A DNA stretch of 64,000 nt from Planctomycetota bacterium (lineage in GTDB: Bacteria > Planctomycetota > Planctomycetia > Pirellulales > Pirellulaceae), in assembly GCA_026692865.1 (NCBI GenBank), contig JAPLNI010000020.1, positions 37,964-101,963 of the forward strand, in the 5' to 3' direction. Positions 40,004 through 48,150 of the stretch are shown one piece after another (position 1 is the first letter of the stretch; each line of letters opens with the position of its first letter). Below the pieces are notes generated by a model. The model was not told the DNA's origin, ran no database searches, and worked only from the letters and a program-made list of their open reading frames with translations. The position numbers were made by a program, and so were the translations under genes.

Positions 40004-40881
40004 GAGTGGTCTCTCACTGACGAGTTGTTTGAGTTTTGGAATGCCGTGAACTGCCACAACGCCTGCAAAACCTCTTGCGGTCGGTCACGATGAAGCTGAT
40101 GGCCACAGCCGGTAAAACGGACATGTTGGCAGGATGATAACTCGGCTATGGCGCTAGCCGCGTCGGCATCTGTCAACGCGCCACCGGCCGTCGGATCACC
40201 TTGCAGTAAAAGTGTCGGGCATCGAATACCTGAGAGTGTGTTGCTGTCATCATCGCCATCCAGCCAACGTCCTTCGATGACCGGCGTCAGTACTTCGGGG
40301 TCTAATTGGCGAAGGCACTGGGCACTCCAATTTAATGATGATCGGGAACGAAGTTCGCCGAGTCGTTTAAAGCCGCCACCGTTCACGGGAATTTGTATAT
40401 CGGCCAAAGCATCCGTGATTGCAAGTACGGTTCCTCCGCGCCGCGCGGCTTCCCGCATGCCGATGAAATGCGTTTGCCATGCGCTGCCAGCGATTCGGTT
40501 TCCCATGGTGTGAAAAGGGGGATCTTCCAGGACGATACCGAGTACGAGTTGTGGCAGTTCTGCAGCGACAGCCGCAGCGACCATCGCGCCCAGCGAATGA
40601 CCGAAGATGATAAGCGGTTTGGCGAGTTCGTCATGCATCCATCGTAAAAAATCGTCGACATATTCATTCACAAGATAACTGCCAGCTCGTTCAGAGCCAC
40701 CATGACCGCGCTGATCGAGCGTGATAACGCGCCAAGCGGCAGTGAGCGCTGGCAGTAGCGACTCCCAATCCTTGCCACAACGCGTTACGCCATGAAGCAG
40801 TAGAAACGTTGGGCCTTCGCCACCGCAATCGATGTGTTGGAGCGAAGGGTGACTATTGGTGTTTCGTGTGGAGATGCTCAT
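40000..40881 (-). CDS. Alpha/beta hydrolase
   Basis: A 293-residue cytoplasmic hydrolase without a signal peptide. Oxyanion-hole region LLLHGVTRCGKDW, the typical LDQRGHGGSE loop, nucleophile elbow FGHSLGAM with Ser96, acid-bearing strand LLLQGDPTAGG and catalytic His in FTGCGHQLHRDRP are all in place. It overlaps an amidohydrolase remnant upstream (stop 40878-40880, start 40881) and the chimeric mini-ORF downstream. The ATGA junctions on both sides suggest an old operon in which an amidohydrolase and an esterase or peptidase acted together. Substrate unknown; the active-site set is intact, so it may still be functional. Confidence 0.88.
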   Translation of the reverse strand: MSISTRNTNSHPSLQHIDCGGEGPTFLLLHGVTRCGKDWESLLPALTAAWRVITLDQRGHGGSERAGSYLVNEYVDDFLRWMHDELAKPLIIFGHSLGAMVAAAVAAELPQLVLGIVLEDPPFHTMGNRIAGSAWQTHFIGMREAARRGGTVLAITDALADIQIPVNGGGFKRLGELRSRSSLNWSAQCLRQLDPEVLTPVIEGRWLDGDDDSNTLSGIRCPTLLLQGDPTAGGALTDADAASAIAELSSCQHVRFTGCGHQLHRDRPQEVLQALWQFTAFQNSNNSSVRDHS

Positions 40882-41432
40882 CGTTTGCGCTTCACCACCG
40901 TTGGAAAAGATTTTGCAAGTTGCCCAGCTTTGATAATGCCTCCCTGCGTGACCGCCATGAACTTGGTCCGATCTTCGAGCAGGCTGATATCGGCGATGAC
41001 ATCTCCATCCACAATCAACACATCTGCGAGCTTCCCTTTTTACAACGTACCAAACTCATCGCCTCGCCCCATGATTTCAGCTCCCGTTTTCCGCATAACC
41101 GCACTCGATCGCCAGCTTTGAATTGATAGGAGCCACAAGCGACACGTATTCGATTGGGTACTTAATGTCCAGATCTTCCAGCGCGGCGATGTTGAAGTAG
41201 GTCGCATGAAAGTGCGCTTCGACTAACCCCGGCATGATCGTGCCGCCTCGCGCGTCAATGCGTTCGACAGATTCGGGTACGTGAGACGCATCCGCAGTCG
41301 GGCCGACGTAAGCAAGTTTCCCTGCTTCGACAAGTACCACGCCATCGCGGACCGGTTGTGCACCCGTGCTATCGACGATCGTTCCGTTGTGAATGAGCAG
41401 CGAATGATCAGCGTATAATCAGCTGTTTTCAT
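40878..41432 (-). pseudogene. Decayed amidohydrolase with internal deletion
   Basis: The start reads MKTADYTLII, then breaks frame. The next piece (41077-41340) reads MVLVEAGKLAYVGP, IDARGGTIMPGLVEAHFHATYFN and continues for 40 residues. The metal motif HxH is partly kept as HFH. The end, in yet another frame, reads KGKLADVLIVDGDVIADISLL and GGIIKAGQL, which is the C-terminus of imidazolonepropionase-like amidohydrolases, interrupted by a stop in front of KGKLADVL. About 250 central residues with the remaining metal ligands are deleted. It should be inactive. It was the first gene of a minus-strand set facing away from the GntR gene. Confidence 0.8.
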
Positions 41433-41483
41433 CTACAAATTCCTATTGAGAAATTCGGGCTGCCTAGCGAAACAAAGTCTAAA

Positions 41484-41512
41484 CATGTACTGTACACAGA
41501 ATACAGTACATG
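41484..41512. promoter_or_regulatory. Perfect palindrome, candidate operator
   Basis: CATGTACTGTA (41484-41494) and TACAGTACATG (41502-41512) are exact reverse complements separated by seven bases. The site lies about 100 bp before the GntR gene and about 50 bp before the start of the divergent amidohydrolase remnant. Spaced TGTAC/GTACA words are typical of dimer-binding FCD-type GntR regulators. The site may serve autoregulation and both directions of transcription. Confidence 0.65.
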
Positions 41513-41610
41513 GCAGCTGCGTCAATCACCAGCCGAATCAAACTTCCATCGTCGATATCGTTCAATAGCATCGTTCAATAGCCGATACCGTTTCATAGCC
41601 TGTAACACCT

Positions 41611-42285
41611 ATGAATTTACTCAATTTGAAGAAAAACTTACGACCGGTGTCGCTGGTCGATTCGATCTATGAGACACTGCTAGAAGCGATCGTGTCGGGG
41701 CAGTTGCCGCACGGTTCGGAGCTGAACAGCGTGAGCCTGGCGAAGCAGCTTGACGTCAGCCGAACGCCTTTGCGTGAGGCCCTCCTTCTGCTGGAACGAG
41801 ATGGGCTTGTCCATCACACAGGCAACCACAAGGCTCGAGTCGCCGAGTTCACAGCGGACGACATTCGCGAGATCTACGAGGTCCGTCTGCATCTGGAAGC
41901 CGCCTCAGCTGAACTGGCAACGAAACGTATTTCGTCCGAAGTTTTGGCCGAATTGCGAAGCGAAGCGGACCTGCTCAATCAGCAATTGAAAGAAATCGAT
42001 TGGTGCGAAAAGGCGATCGCATACGACCTGCGTTTTCACGAAACTCTCGCGACCGCTTGTGGGAATAAGCGGCTGAAAGATGAGATACACCGCTATCGTT
42101 TGTTGGTTCGCAGCTTCTGTGTGATTACCGGACGCCAAGCGACTCTGAAACAGGCTTTAAGCGAACACATCGCCATTCTCGATGCGTTAGCAACAAGACG
42201 CCCCTCGGCCGCGCGTAAAGCCATGGCCGAACACATTGCGTCGCGGCTGGAAGAAGTACTAAAGCGCATGGCGGATAAAGCGTAA
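41611..42285 (+). CDS. GntR/FadR-family regulator with FCD domain
   Basis: A 224-residue transcription factor. Residues about 12-76 form the GntR winged helix (IYETLLEAIVSGQLPHGSELNSVSLAKQLDVSRTPLREAL and LVHHTGNHKARVAEF). Residues about 85-215 form an FCD sensor (EIYEVRLHLEAASAELA, DLRFHETLATACGNKRL, ALSEHIAILDAL, MAEHIASRL) with the Asp/His positions that bind metal and small organic acids in studied members. It faces away from the amidohydrolase remnant and is followed, 31 bp later, by a large secreted haem-cupredoxin protein. The palindrome at 41484-41512 is its likely operator. Confidence 0.93.
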   Translation: MNLLNLKKNLRPVSLVDSIYETLLEAIVSGQLPHGSELNSVSLAKQLDVSRTPLREALLLLERDGLVHHTGNHKARVAEFTADDIREIYEVRLHLEAASAELATKRISSEVLAELRSEADLLNQQLKEIDWCEKAIAYDLRFHETLATACGNKRLKDEIHRYRLLVRSFCVITGRQATLKQALSEHIAILDALATRRPSAARKAMAEHIASRLEEVLKRMADKA

Positions 42286-42316
42286 AACAAGATTGATAAC
42301 CTTAGACAAACTCACG

Positions 42317-45300
42317 ATGACTCGAACATTTTTAGGCCTTGTCGTTTCGCTGTATGTTCTGCACGGCTCTGTTTCGATAGCGCAAGAACAAAATGCTGCG
42401 CCAGAGTCAACTGCGAAAGAACTTCCCTTTGACGCGAAGCTCGTCGCAAAGCTTGCTACCGATTCACGATTGCATGGCGATGCGACCCGTGGGGCCGCAG
42501 TATTCAGCGATGCCAAGCTTGCATGTTTGTCATGCCACAAAGTTGGTTCACACGGTGGCACTATCGGCCCTGACTTGTCTATCCTCGCGAAAGACCGAAC
42601 ACCGTCGCATATCATCGAGTCGCTATTGTGGCCGCAACGCGATGTGAAACCGGAGTTTATAACTTGGAAGATTCTCACCGCAGAGGGGAGCATCGTCACG
42701 GGTTACAAGGTCGAGACTACCGCTCAGAAAATCACTTTGAAGGATCCTGCGTCCGGCAAAAACACTTCCGTTGCTAATGTCGACATCGAAGAAGAAGTTG
42801 CTGGTAGTACATTGATGCCCAACGGTTTGACTGCGGCACTGACGCATCAGCAGCAGTTCGATCTGGTTCGCTTTCTATGCGACTTGGGACGCGACGGCCA
42901 GCCGCTTGCCGACAATATTCAGCAAGTCATTTCGCAATCGCAAATGCATGGTCCTGCAACGTTTGAGTATACCTCCGTGCCGATTCATCCCGAGCGATGG
43001 TCGAATTCGACGTTGCCGGTCAATCGCAATCGCGTGTACGATTTCTATACCAAGCAAGCCGAACATTTTCGCCATCAGCATTCGGTGCCAATGTTGCTAG
43101 CGGCGTCTCCGGAACTAGACGGAGGTCAGCAGGGACATTTCGGGAATCAAACGGAAGCAGACTGGGCCGACAGTCGCTGGAACGAAACGCAACTCGGAAG
43201 CGTACAAGCGGGTGTGCTGCACACGATCGATCAAAAGACAATCGCTCGCGCGGTTTGCATTCGAATCGGTGACAACGATGAACTCTCTGCCTGCTTCAAT
43301 CCGGATACGCTCACGTACGACGCTGTTTGGTCAGGCGGATTCATTTCGTTCTCTTCACATCGACATGGCTTTCTGGCCGGACTTAAGATGGAGGGAACGC
43401 TTCAGTCGCTCCCGAAACAGCCGTCGCCGCCGCAGGAGTTTACTTATCGCGGCTACTATCGACATGGCAAGCGAATCGTATTTGCTTACCGCATCGGCGA
43501 TGTCGAGTACCTGGATGCACCGTGGGTCGCCGACGGGAAGTTTATTCGCGAAGTCGCACCGGTCGAGCAACACTCGCTTCGTGAAATCGTCCGTGGTGGT
43601 TCTTCGCAATGGCCACAGATATTGGAAACCCGCATCGTTCCGGGAAGCAGTCGTCCGTTCGCGATCGATACCATCGAACTGCCGATAGACAACCCATGGA
43701 AGTCGTTGTTTTTTTGTGGCGATCATGATTTCATGCCTGATGGCAGTGCGTTGCTATGCACGATGCAGGGAGATGTATGGCACGTCAGCGGCCTGGAATC
43801 TGGAACGGATAAACCCGGCGTTGCACGCTGGAAGCGGTTTGCATCTGGCCTGCATCATGCATTGGGATTGGTCGTCGCTCCCGATGGGGTCTATGTTCAG
43901 TGTCGAGATCAACTTACGAGACTCAAAGACTTGAATGGAGATGGAGAAGCGGATTTTTATGAGTGCTTTTGCAATGCTTTCGAGACCTCACCTGGAGGTC
44001 ACGATTACATTTGTGGACTGCAACGCGATCAAAACGGATTCTTCTACACAGCGTCCAGTAAGCAGGGGTTGGTTCGCATGTCACCTGATGGGAGAAGTGT
44101 GGCCGCGACAGCAACTGGATTCCGCAATCCAGATGGTTTGGCATTGCTTCCCGATGGCAGTTTGACCGTTCCCTGCTCTGAAGGAGATTGGACGCCGGCT
44201 TCCATGATCTGTCACGTACCGGCCCCTCACCGCAGAAAATCCGATCCGCCGCCACATTACGGTTTCGGAGGCCCTCGCGGCAATCTCGCGCCTGAACTTC
44301 CCTTGACCTACCTGCCGCGAGCGATGGACAATTCAAGCGGTGGACAAACGGTCGTCCCATCGAAGACCTGGGGACCGCTTCAGGAACAACTGCTCCATTT
44401 TACATTCGGTATGGGATCGTGGTTTACGGTACTGCGCGACGAAGTCGCCGGACAGGAGCAGGGAGCTGTATTGCCGATGACGGGCGATTTTCTCTCGGGA
44501 GTTCACCGTGGTTGGTTCTCACCCGTCGATAATCATTTGTACGTAAGCGGTCAGCAGGGCTGGGTCAGTTTTACGCCCGACGACGGTTGCTTTCAACGCG
44601 TGCGATATACCGGTGACACGTTTCAGATCGCTACCAGTTTTCATCTCCATGAGAACGGAGTCCGAATCGGTTTCGCGCAGCCGGTCGACCCAACATTCGT
44701 GACGAAGGTCAGCAATCATTTCGCGCAGTGCTGGAATTATCGTTACAGCGGTGCATATGGTTCGCCTGAGCTTTCGCCAAGTCATCCTGGGATACCGGGG
44801 CACGATCCGTTGCGAATCGCGAGTGCTCACGTTCTTCCGGACATGCGTTCCATATTTCTCGAAATCCCCGCCCTTCAACCAGTCAACCAGTTGCACTTGC
44901 GATTAAACGTCAATTCCGACGAAGCCTTCAGCGTTTGTAATCCTGCCGGCAGCGGACACGATTTATTCATCACGGCGCATCGAATGGACGACGCGTTTGA
45001 AGACTTTCCCGGCTACAAACCGTTTACAAAAACGATCGCTGCTCACCCTATGTTGACAGACTTGGCAGCCAATGCTGCGAGAATTCCCAATTCGTGGGTA
45101 AAGCGGATCAAAGGGGCCCAGCCGATTGAAGTGAAGACAGCCGAAAACCTGTCTTACGGGACCAAAGAAATCCGCGTCCGCGCTGGTGTGCCGATCGCGT
45201 TCACGCTTCGCAATCCGGACGTCGTACCTCACAACTGGGCGTTGGTTCAACCTGGTTCGCTGCAACGAGTCGGCGAGCTGGCAAACAAGCTAGTTGCGGA

Positions 45301-45487
45301 TCCTGATGCGTTCGCTCGGCAGTACATCCCCAAGTCCGATGACGTACTGTGCTACACCGACATCGTCGGTCCGGGACAAAGCCAGACGATCTACTTTGAA
45401 TCCCCCAAATCTCCTGGTCGCTATCCATTTCTCTGCACCTTCCCCGGTCACTGGATGATCATGAATGGCGAGTTGATCGTCGAATGA
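42317..45487 (+). CDS. Secreted haem c / propeller (DUF6797-like) / cupredoxin fusion
   Basis: A 1056-residue exported protein with a signal peptide (1-22). An N-terminal haem c domain follows (CLSCHKVGSHGGTIGPDL; Cys70, Cys73, His74), with the usual planctomycete ending LTAALTHQQQFDLVRFL. The long middle region resembles DUF6797 and glucose-sorbosone dehydrogenase-like propellers (FMPDGSALLCTMQGDVWHVSG, GLHHALGLVVAPDGVYV, RNPDGLALLPDGSLTV). A C-terminal plastocyanin/azurin-like domain carries VPHNW and CTFPGHWMIMNG, giving a His, Cys, His, Met set of type-1 copper ligands. One chain could therefore pass electrons from a propeller-bound oxidation site to haem and copper. ATG 42317 starts the signal peptide; the frame is open to 42293. 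It is probably co-transcribed with the GntR regulator. Confidence 0.85.
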   Translation: MTRTFLGLVVSLYVLHGSVSIAQEQNAAPESTAKELPFDAKLVAKLATDSRLHGDATRGAAVFSDAKLACLSCHKVGSHGGTIGPDLSILAKDRTPSHIIESLLWPQRDVKPEFITWKILTAEGSIVTGYKVETTAQKITLKDPASGKNTSVANVDIEEEVAGSTLMPNGLTAALTHQQQFDLVRFLCDLGRDGQPLADNIQQVISQSQMHGPATFEYTSVPIHPERWSNSTLPVNRNRVYDFYTKQAEHFRHQHSVPMLLAASPELDGGQQGHFGNQTEADWADSRWNETQLGSVQAGVLHTIDQKTIARAVCIRIGDNDELSACFNPDTLTYDAVWSGGFISFSSHRHGFLAGLKMEGTLQSLPKQPSPPQEFTYRGYYRHGKRIVFAYRIGDVEYLDAPWVADGKFIREVAPVEQHSLREIVRGGSSQWPQILETRIVPGSSRPFAIDTIELPIDNPWKSLFFCGDHDFMPDGSALLCTMQGDVWHVSGLESGTDKPGVARWKRFASGLHHALGLVVAPDGVYVQCRDQLTRLKDLNGDGEADFYECFCNAFETSPGGHDYICGLQRDQNGFFYTASSKQGLVRMSPDGRSVAATATGFRNPDGLALLPDGSLTVPCSEGDWTPASMICHVPAPHRRKSDPPPHYGFGGPRGNLAPELPLTYLPRAMDNSSGGQTVVPSKTWGPLQEQLLHFTFGMGSWFTVLRDEVAGQEQGAVLPMTGDFLSGVHRGWFSPVDNHLYVSGQQGWVSFTPDDGCFQRVRYTGDTFQIATSFHLHENGVRIGFAQPVDPTFVTKVSNHFAQCWNYRYSGAYGSPELSPSHPGIPGHDPLRIASAHVLPDMRSIFLEIPALQPVNQLHLRLNVNSDEAFSVCNPAGSGHDLFITAHRMDDAFEDFPGYKPFTKTIAAHPMLTDLAANAARIPNSWVKRIKGAQPIEVKTAENLSYGTKEIRVRAGVPIAFTLRNPDVVPHNWALVQPGSLQRVGELANKLVADPDAFARQYIPKSDDVLCYTDIVGPGQSQTIYFESPKSPGRYPFLCTFPGHWMIMNGELIVE

Positions 45488-45597
45488 GGTGAGCTGAAGA
45501 AGAAGTCATTGATACTGGGGACGCAACCCTGTCGGTGACTTCGCTGGCGATTGAGAACTTGCCAAAGACTACCCGTACGCGCGGTTGCCGAACTCGA

Positions 45598-45675
45598 CTA
45601 CGGGATGGCTAGGCCAGTGAGGGTGTCGAAGACCTGCGAGGTGCCGGCGCCGACCAATGTAATGGCGAGCCACCG
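45598..45675 (-). repeat. 78-bp dispersed direct repeat, copy B
   Basis: Starts CTACGGGATGGCTAGGCCAG on the plus strand and pairs with 39803-39880. Here it forms the last 26 codons and stop of the FecR-LamG gene. Four mismatches by eye. Confidence 0.85.
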
Positions 45676-47343
45676 CTCTGGAGCGAGTGGGCCGGATTGG
45701 GGTGCGAAATAGGGCTCGCCGTGCATCGCTCGTTGGTGGTGAGCGGAAATTTCGTCGGGTAAGAGGGCGAAATCGTAGAAGGCGACTTCGTCGATTGTTC
45801 CGGTGAATGGTTCGCTATTGCGATGATTTCCAATCACCGCTGGGGACGGACCGCCGTTCAGGATCAGGTTTCCCACCGGAAAGTTGTGAGAGAATCGCAG
45901 ACGGCCATCAACATAGATCGCTTTCCGCCCGGTGAAGCTGTCATAGGTGGCGACGATGTGGTGCGGCATGCCGTCGGTCAATTCATTCAGGCTCGGTCGG
46001 CCATCTTTACCGTCAAGAGGCATGTCCAACTCGCTGTAGCCGTGCCCTTCCAGATGCAACCCAAAACTCAAACACGGGCCGGGTGTGACCTTGGGAATAT
46101 CAAAGTTGTTCAAGCCACCATCATTCTGAAAGCTCAGCAACATCCGATGGTTTCCATCTTCCTTGCGAAAGATCTCGTCGTAGTCCATTTGTCGACCGCT
46201 CCATCGGCAGACCACGAGCGCCTCGATGCTGATCCCGCTACTGCACGCCATGTTGCCGGTACCGACTTCAACCCCAGTGCCGGTTTCGATACGGACAAAC
46301 GCGTCCTTGCGGTTCTCGAGGACCAGTGCTCCGGCTCCGACCAAACCTGGCGATTGTTGGATGTGATCATGGCTGTAACGAAGGTCGGGTTTAGACTCAA
46401 CAGTGCCGTCTGAGCCATGGTCATCAAAACTCCAGTAATAGAGTGGACTGCGCACACGCGACTGAACTTCGACTTCGCCATCGATCACGTCGACCCGAAT
46501 TCGATCATGTTCCATCTTAGCGACGCGGAAGTTGGTGCCACGGTCCACGACTCGAAGGCTGCTGGTTTGAATCGAGTAATTCGTGTCAGGGCGCGTCAGG
46601 CTCGCATGAACCGAACCTTCAAACAACACTCCTTCCGACCTCGAGCTGGCTCCAAACATAGCCGGACCTTTGATATGCACATCGGTGCCATCGGCCGTCG
46701 TTAGCCGGGTTTCCCCCTGATGAACTGTGAACGTGGTGGGAGAGATATTTCTGAGGCGATCCGTATCCAGAATTCCGACGACGTGAATCGGCAGGTTTCG
46801 ATTGTCGTAGTGATCGCCCGTCGCTGCCCCGCCCGTTATGACATCGCCCGTTGCCAGATCGTTGTTCGCGAGTTCTGGCACGTTCGACGAAACACTCAAT
46901 GGATTATCTTTGGAACTAGCCAGGTAGACTCCCGTAGACACAACCAAAAGTATTGTCGCCGCCAAGGACGATACCACGAAAAGCCAACTGCTTTGAGCAT
47001 CCGCCGGCAGCGATCTCGACGGCGCAAGAGACTTAGACCCTATTTCAAATCTCTCTCCCTTCACCCCCCGGCCCCCTCTCCCCGAAGCGTGGCGAGGGGG
47101 AGAAAGAACGTCTTGGGAAAGGCTCTTCCTGGATGACAGAGGATGCAGACCGGTTTCCGGCAGACCAGCCGTCGTCAATGCGAGCTGGCCATGAAGCAAC
47201 GCGTAACGCAGATAGACGCGACGAAGCTCGGGCTCGTCGACCATCAGTGATTCCAACTCTGCGATTTCCTTATCGGATGCGGTTTCCGCAAGAACTTGTT
47301 CAGCAAGTTCAAGGACCCGCTCCGCAACGGTTGGCTTATTCAT
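45598..47343 (-). CDS. FecR-like anti-sigma regulator with C-terminal LamG domain
   Basis: A 581-residue membrane protein following the ECF sigma gene by 38 bp. N-terminal helical region (1-56) typical of planctomycete FecR proteins (EIAELESLMVDEPELRRVYLRYALLHGQL), one transmembrane segment (about 119-142), a FecR domain (FTVHQGETRLTTADGTDVHIKGP, RVVDRGTNFRVAKM, VDVIDGEVEV) and a LamG/concanavalin-like domain (about 350-540: YYWSFDDHG, ISIEALVVCRW, HHIVATYDSFTGRKAIYVDGRL, FTGTIDEVAFYDFALLPDEI). It should sense a signal, perhaps a glycan, in the periplasm and control the sigma factor. Start at 47343 fits the family; the frame is open to 47481. Residues about 79-102 are encoded by a GC-rich genomic repeat, and the final 26 residues by a dispersed 78-bp repeat. 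Confidence 0.88.
   Translation of the reverse strand: MNKPTVAERVLELAEQVLAETASDKEIAELESLMVDEPELRRVYLRYALLHGQLALTTAGLPETGLHPLSSRKSLSQDVLSPPRHASGRGGRGVKGERFEIGSKSLAPSRSLPADAQSSWLFVVSSLAATILLVVSTGVYLASSKDNPLSVSSNVPELANNDLATGDVITGGAATGDHYDNRNLPIHVVGILDTDRLRNISPTTFTVHQGETRLTTADGTDVHIKGPAMFGASSRSEGVLFEGSVHASLTRPDTNYSIQTSSLRVVDRGTNFRVAKMEHDRIRVDVIDGEVEVQSRVRSPLYYWSFDDHGSDGTVESKPDLRYSHDHIQQSPGLVGAGALVLENRKDAFVRIETGTGVEVGTGNMACSSGISIEALVVCRWSGRQMDYDEIFRKEDGNHRMLLSFQNDGGLNNFDIPKVTPGPCLSFGLHLEGHGYSELDMPLDGKDGRPSLNELTDGMPHHIVATYDSFTGRKAIYVDGRLRFSHNFPVGNLILNGGPSPAVIGNHRNSEPFTGTIDEVAFYDFALLPDEISAHHQRAMHGEPYFAPQSGPLAPERWLAITLVGAGTSQVFDTLTGLAIP
47042..47108. repeat. GC-rich intragenic repeat insertion
   Basis: A C-rich tract followed by a short palindrome, CCCCCTC (47072-47078) and GAGGGGG (47094-47100). 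In the FecR gene it adds SPPRHASGRGGRGVKGERF to the linker between the helical region and the membrane segment without breaking the frame. The composition is unlike the flanking codons. Similar sequences are common in planctomycete intergenic regions as far as I recall; this needs checking. Confidence 0.55.
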
Positions 47344-47381
47344 TGTTTCGTCTCCATCTTGTGATGCTCTTCCGATTGGGC

Positions 47382-47921
47382 TCATGGCGTCTGCCCTGAC
47401 AACTTTGCCTCGACACACTCCAGCAGGGCCCGCCGCATGACCTTCAATGACTTGTAGACCGCATGCACCGAACGCTCCCACGCACTGGCGATGACTTCGG
47501 CTGTCTGGTTGTCCCCGTAGAAACGATGAATCAAATCGCGCTGGCGATCCGACAATTGCTTAACACATTCATCCAACGCGGCCTGACGAGGCACCAGTTC
47601 ATCGGCCAGCCCAACCGCTTCGACCGTCAGTTCGTGGAGGAATTCTTCGCTGAAGGTCAGTCGATCCCGTTTCGCCGTCCGCCAGTGTTTGAGCACTTGG
47701 TGCCGGGCGACGCCAAGCGCCCACGGCAGGAAGTCGGTGTCGGGTCGAAACGTGGAAAAACTCCGCCATAGTTCCAGGCTTGTCTCCTGAAACACATCTG
47801 CTGCAGCCGTGTGATTGGGCACGAGCGACCGAATCCATGCGAAAATACGCAACTGATCCCGCGTAAACAGTGTGAGAAACTGCTCGTACATTTCAGGGTC
47901 AATTGGTATGTCTGCCTTCAT
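47382..47921 (-). CDS. ECF-type sigma factor
   Basis: A 179-residue RNA-polymerase sigma factor. Region 2 is visible as IRSLVPNHTAAADVFQETSLELWRSF with the DFLPWALGVARHQVLKHWR segment, and region 4 as QLSDRQRDLIHRFYGDNQTAEVIASAWERSVHAVYKSLKVMRR. It belongs to the planctomycete/verrucomicrobial class paired with FecR-like regulators. The FecR-LamG gene starts 38 bp downstream. It diverges from the fused cytochrome/DUF1501 gene, which is a plausible target because such sigma pairs often sit next to PSCyt1 modules. Confidence 0.93.
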   Translation of the reverse strand: MKADIPIDPEMYEQFLTLFTRDQLRIFAWIRSLVPNHTAAADVFQETSLELWRSFSTFRPDTDFLPWALGVARHQVLKHWRTAKRDRLTFSEEFLHELTVEAVGLADELVPRQAALDECVKQLSDRQRDLIHRFYGDNQTAEVIASAWERSVHAVYKSLKVMRRALLECVEAKLSGQTP

Positions 47922-48078
47922 CGCGTGGGCCTGTCACTCACATCGGCAAATTGTTAGAAATTGTCTGTAGGTCAATTCTCATACAAGCGATGGCGCATCC
48001 GAGCTAGAATTAGTACCTGAAAAAAAGAGTAAAACGCATTTTCGGGTACTAAATTGCCATACAGCGGGAAACAACTCT

Positions 48079-48138
48079 GTAGGAAGGCCTTTCCAGGCCG
48101 TCGTGAAGTTTGCCAACAGCCTGGAAAGGCCGTTCTAC
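48079..48138. repeat. REP-like inverted repeat before the fused cytochrome gene
   Basis: Arms GTAGGAAGGCCTTTCCAGGC (48079-48098) and GCCTGGAAAGGCCGTTCTAC (48119-48138) pair at 18 of 20 positions around a 20-base loop. It lies 12 bp before the ATG at 48151, so it could form a hairpin in the 5' leader. It may be a REP element; a regulatory role is possible. Confidence 0.75.
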
Positions 48139-48150
48139 GCGAGCGAGTTT

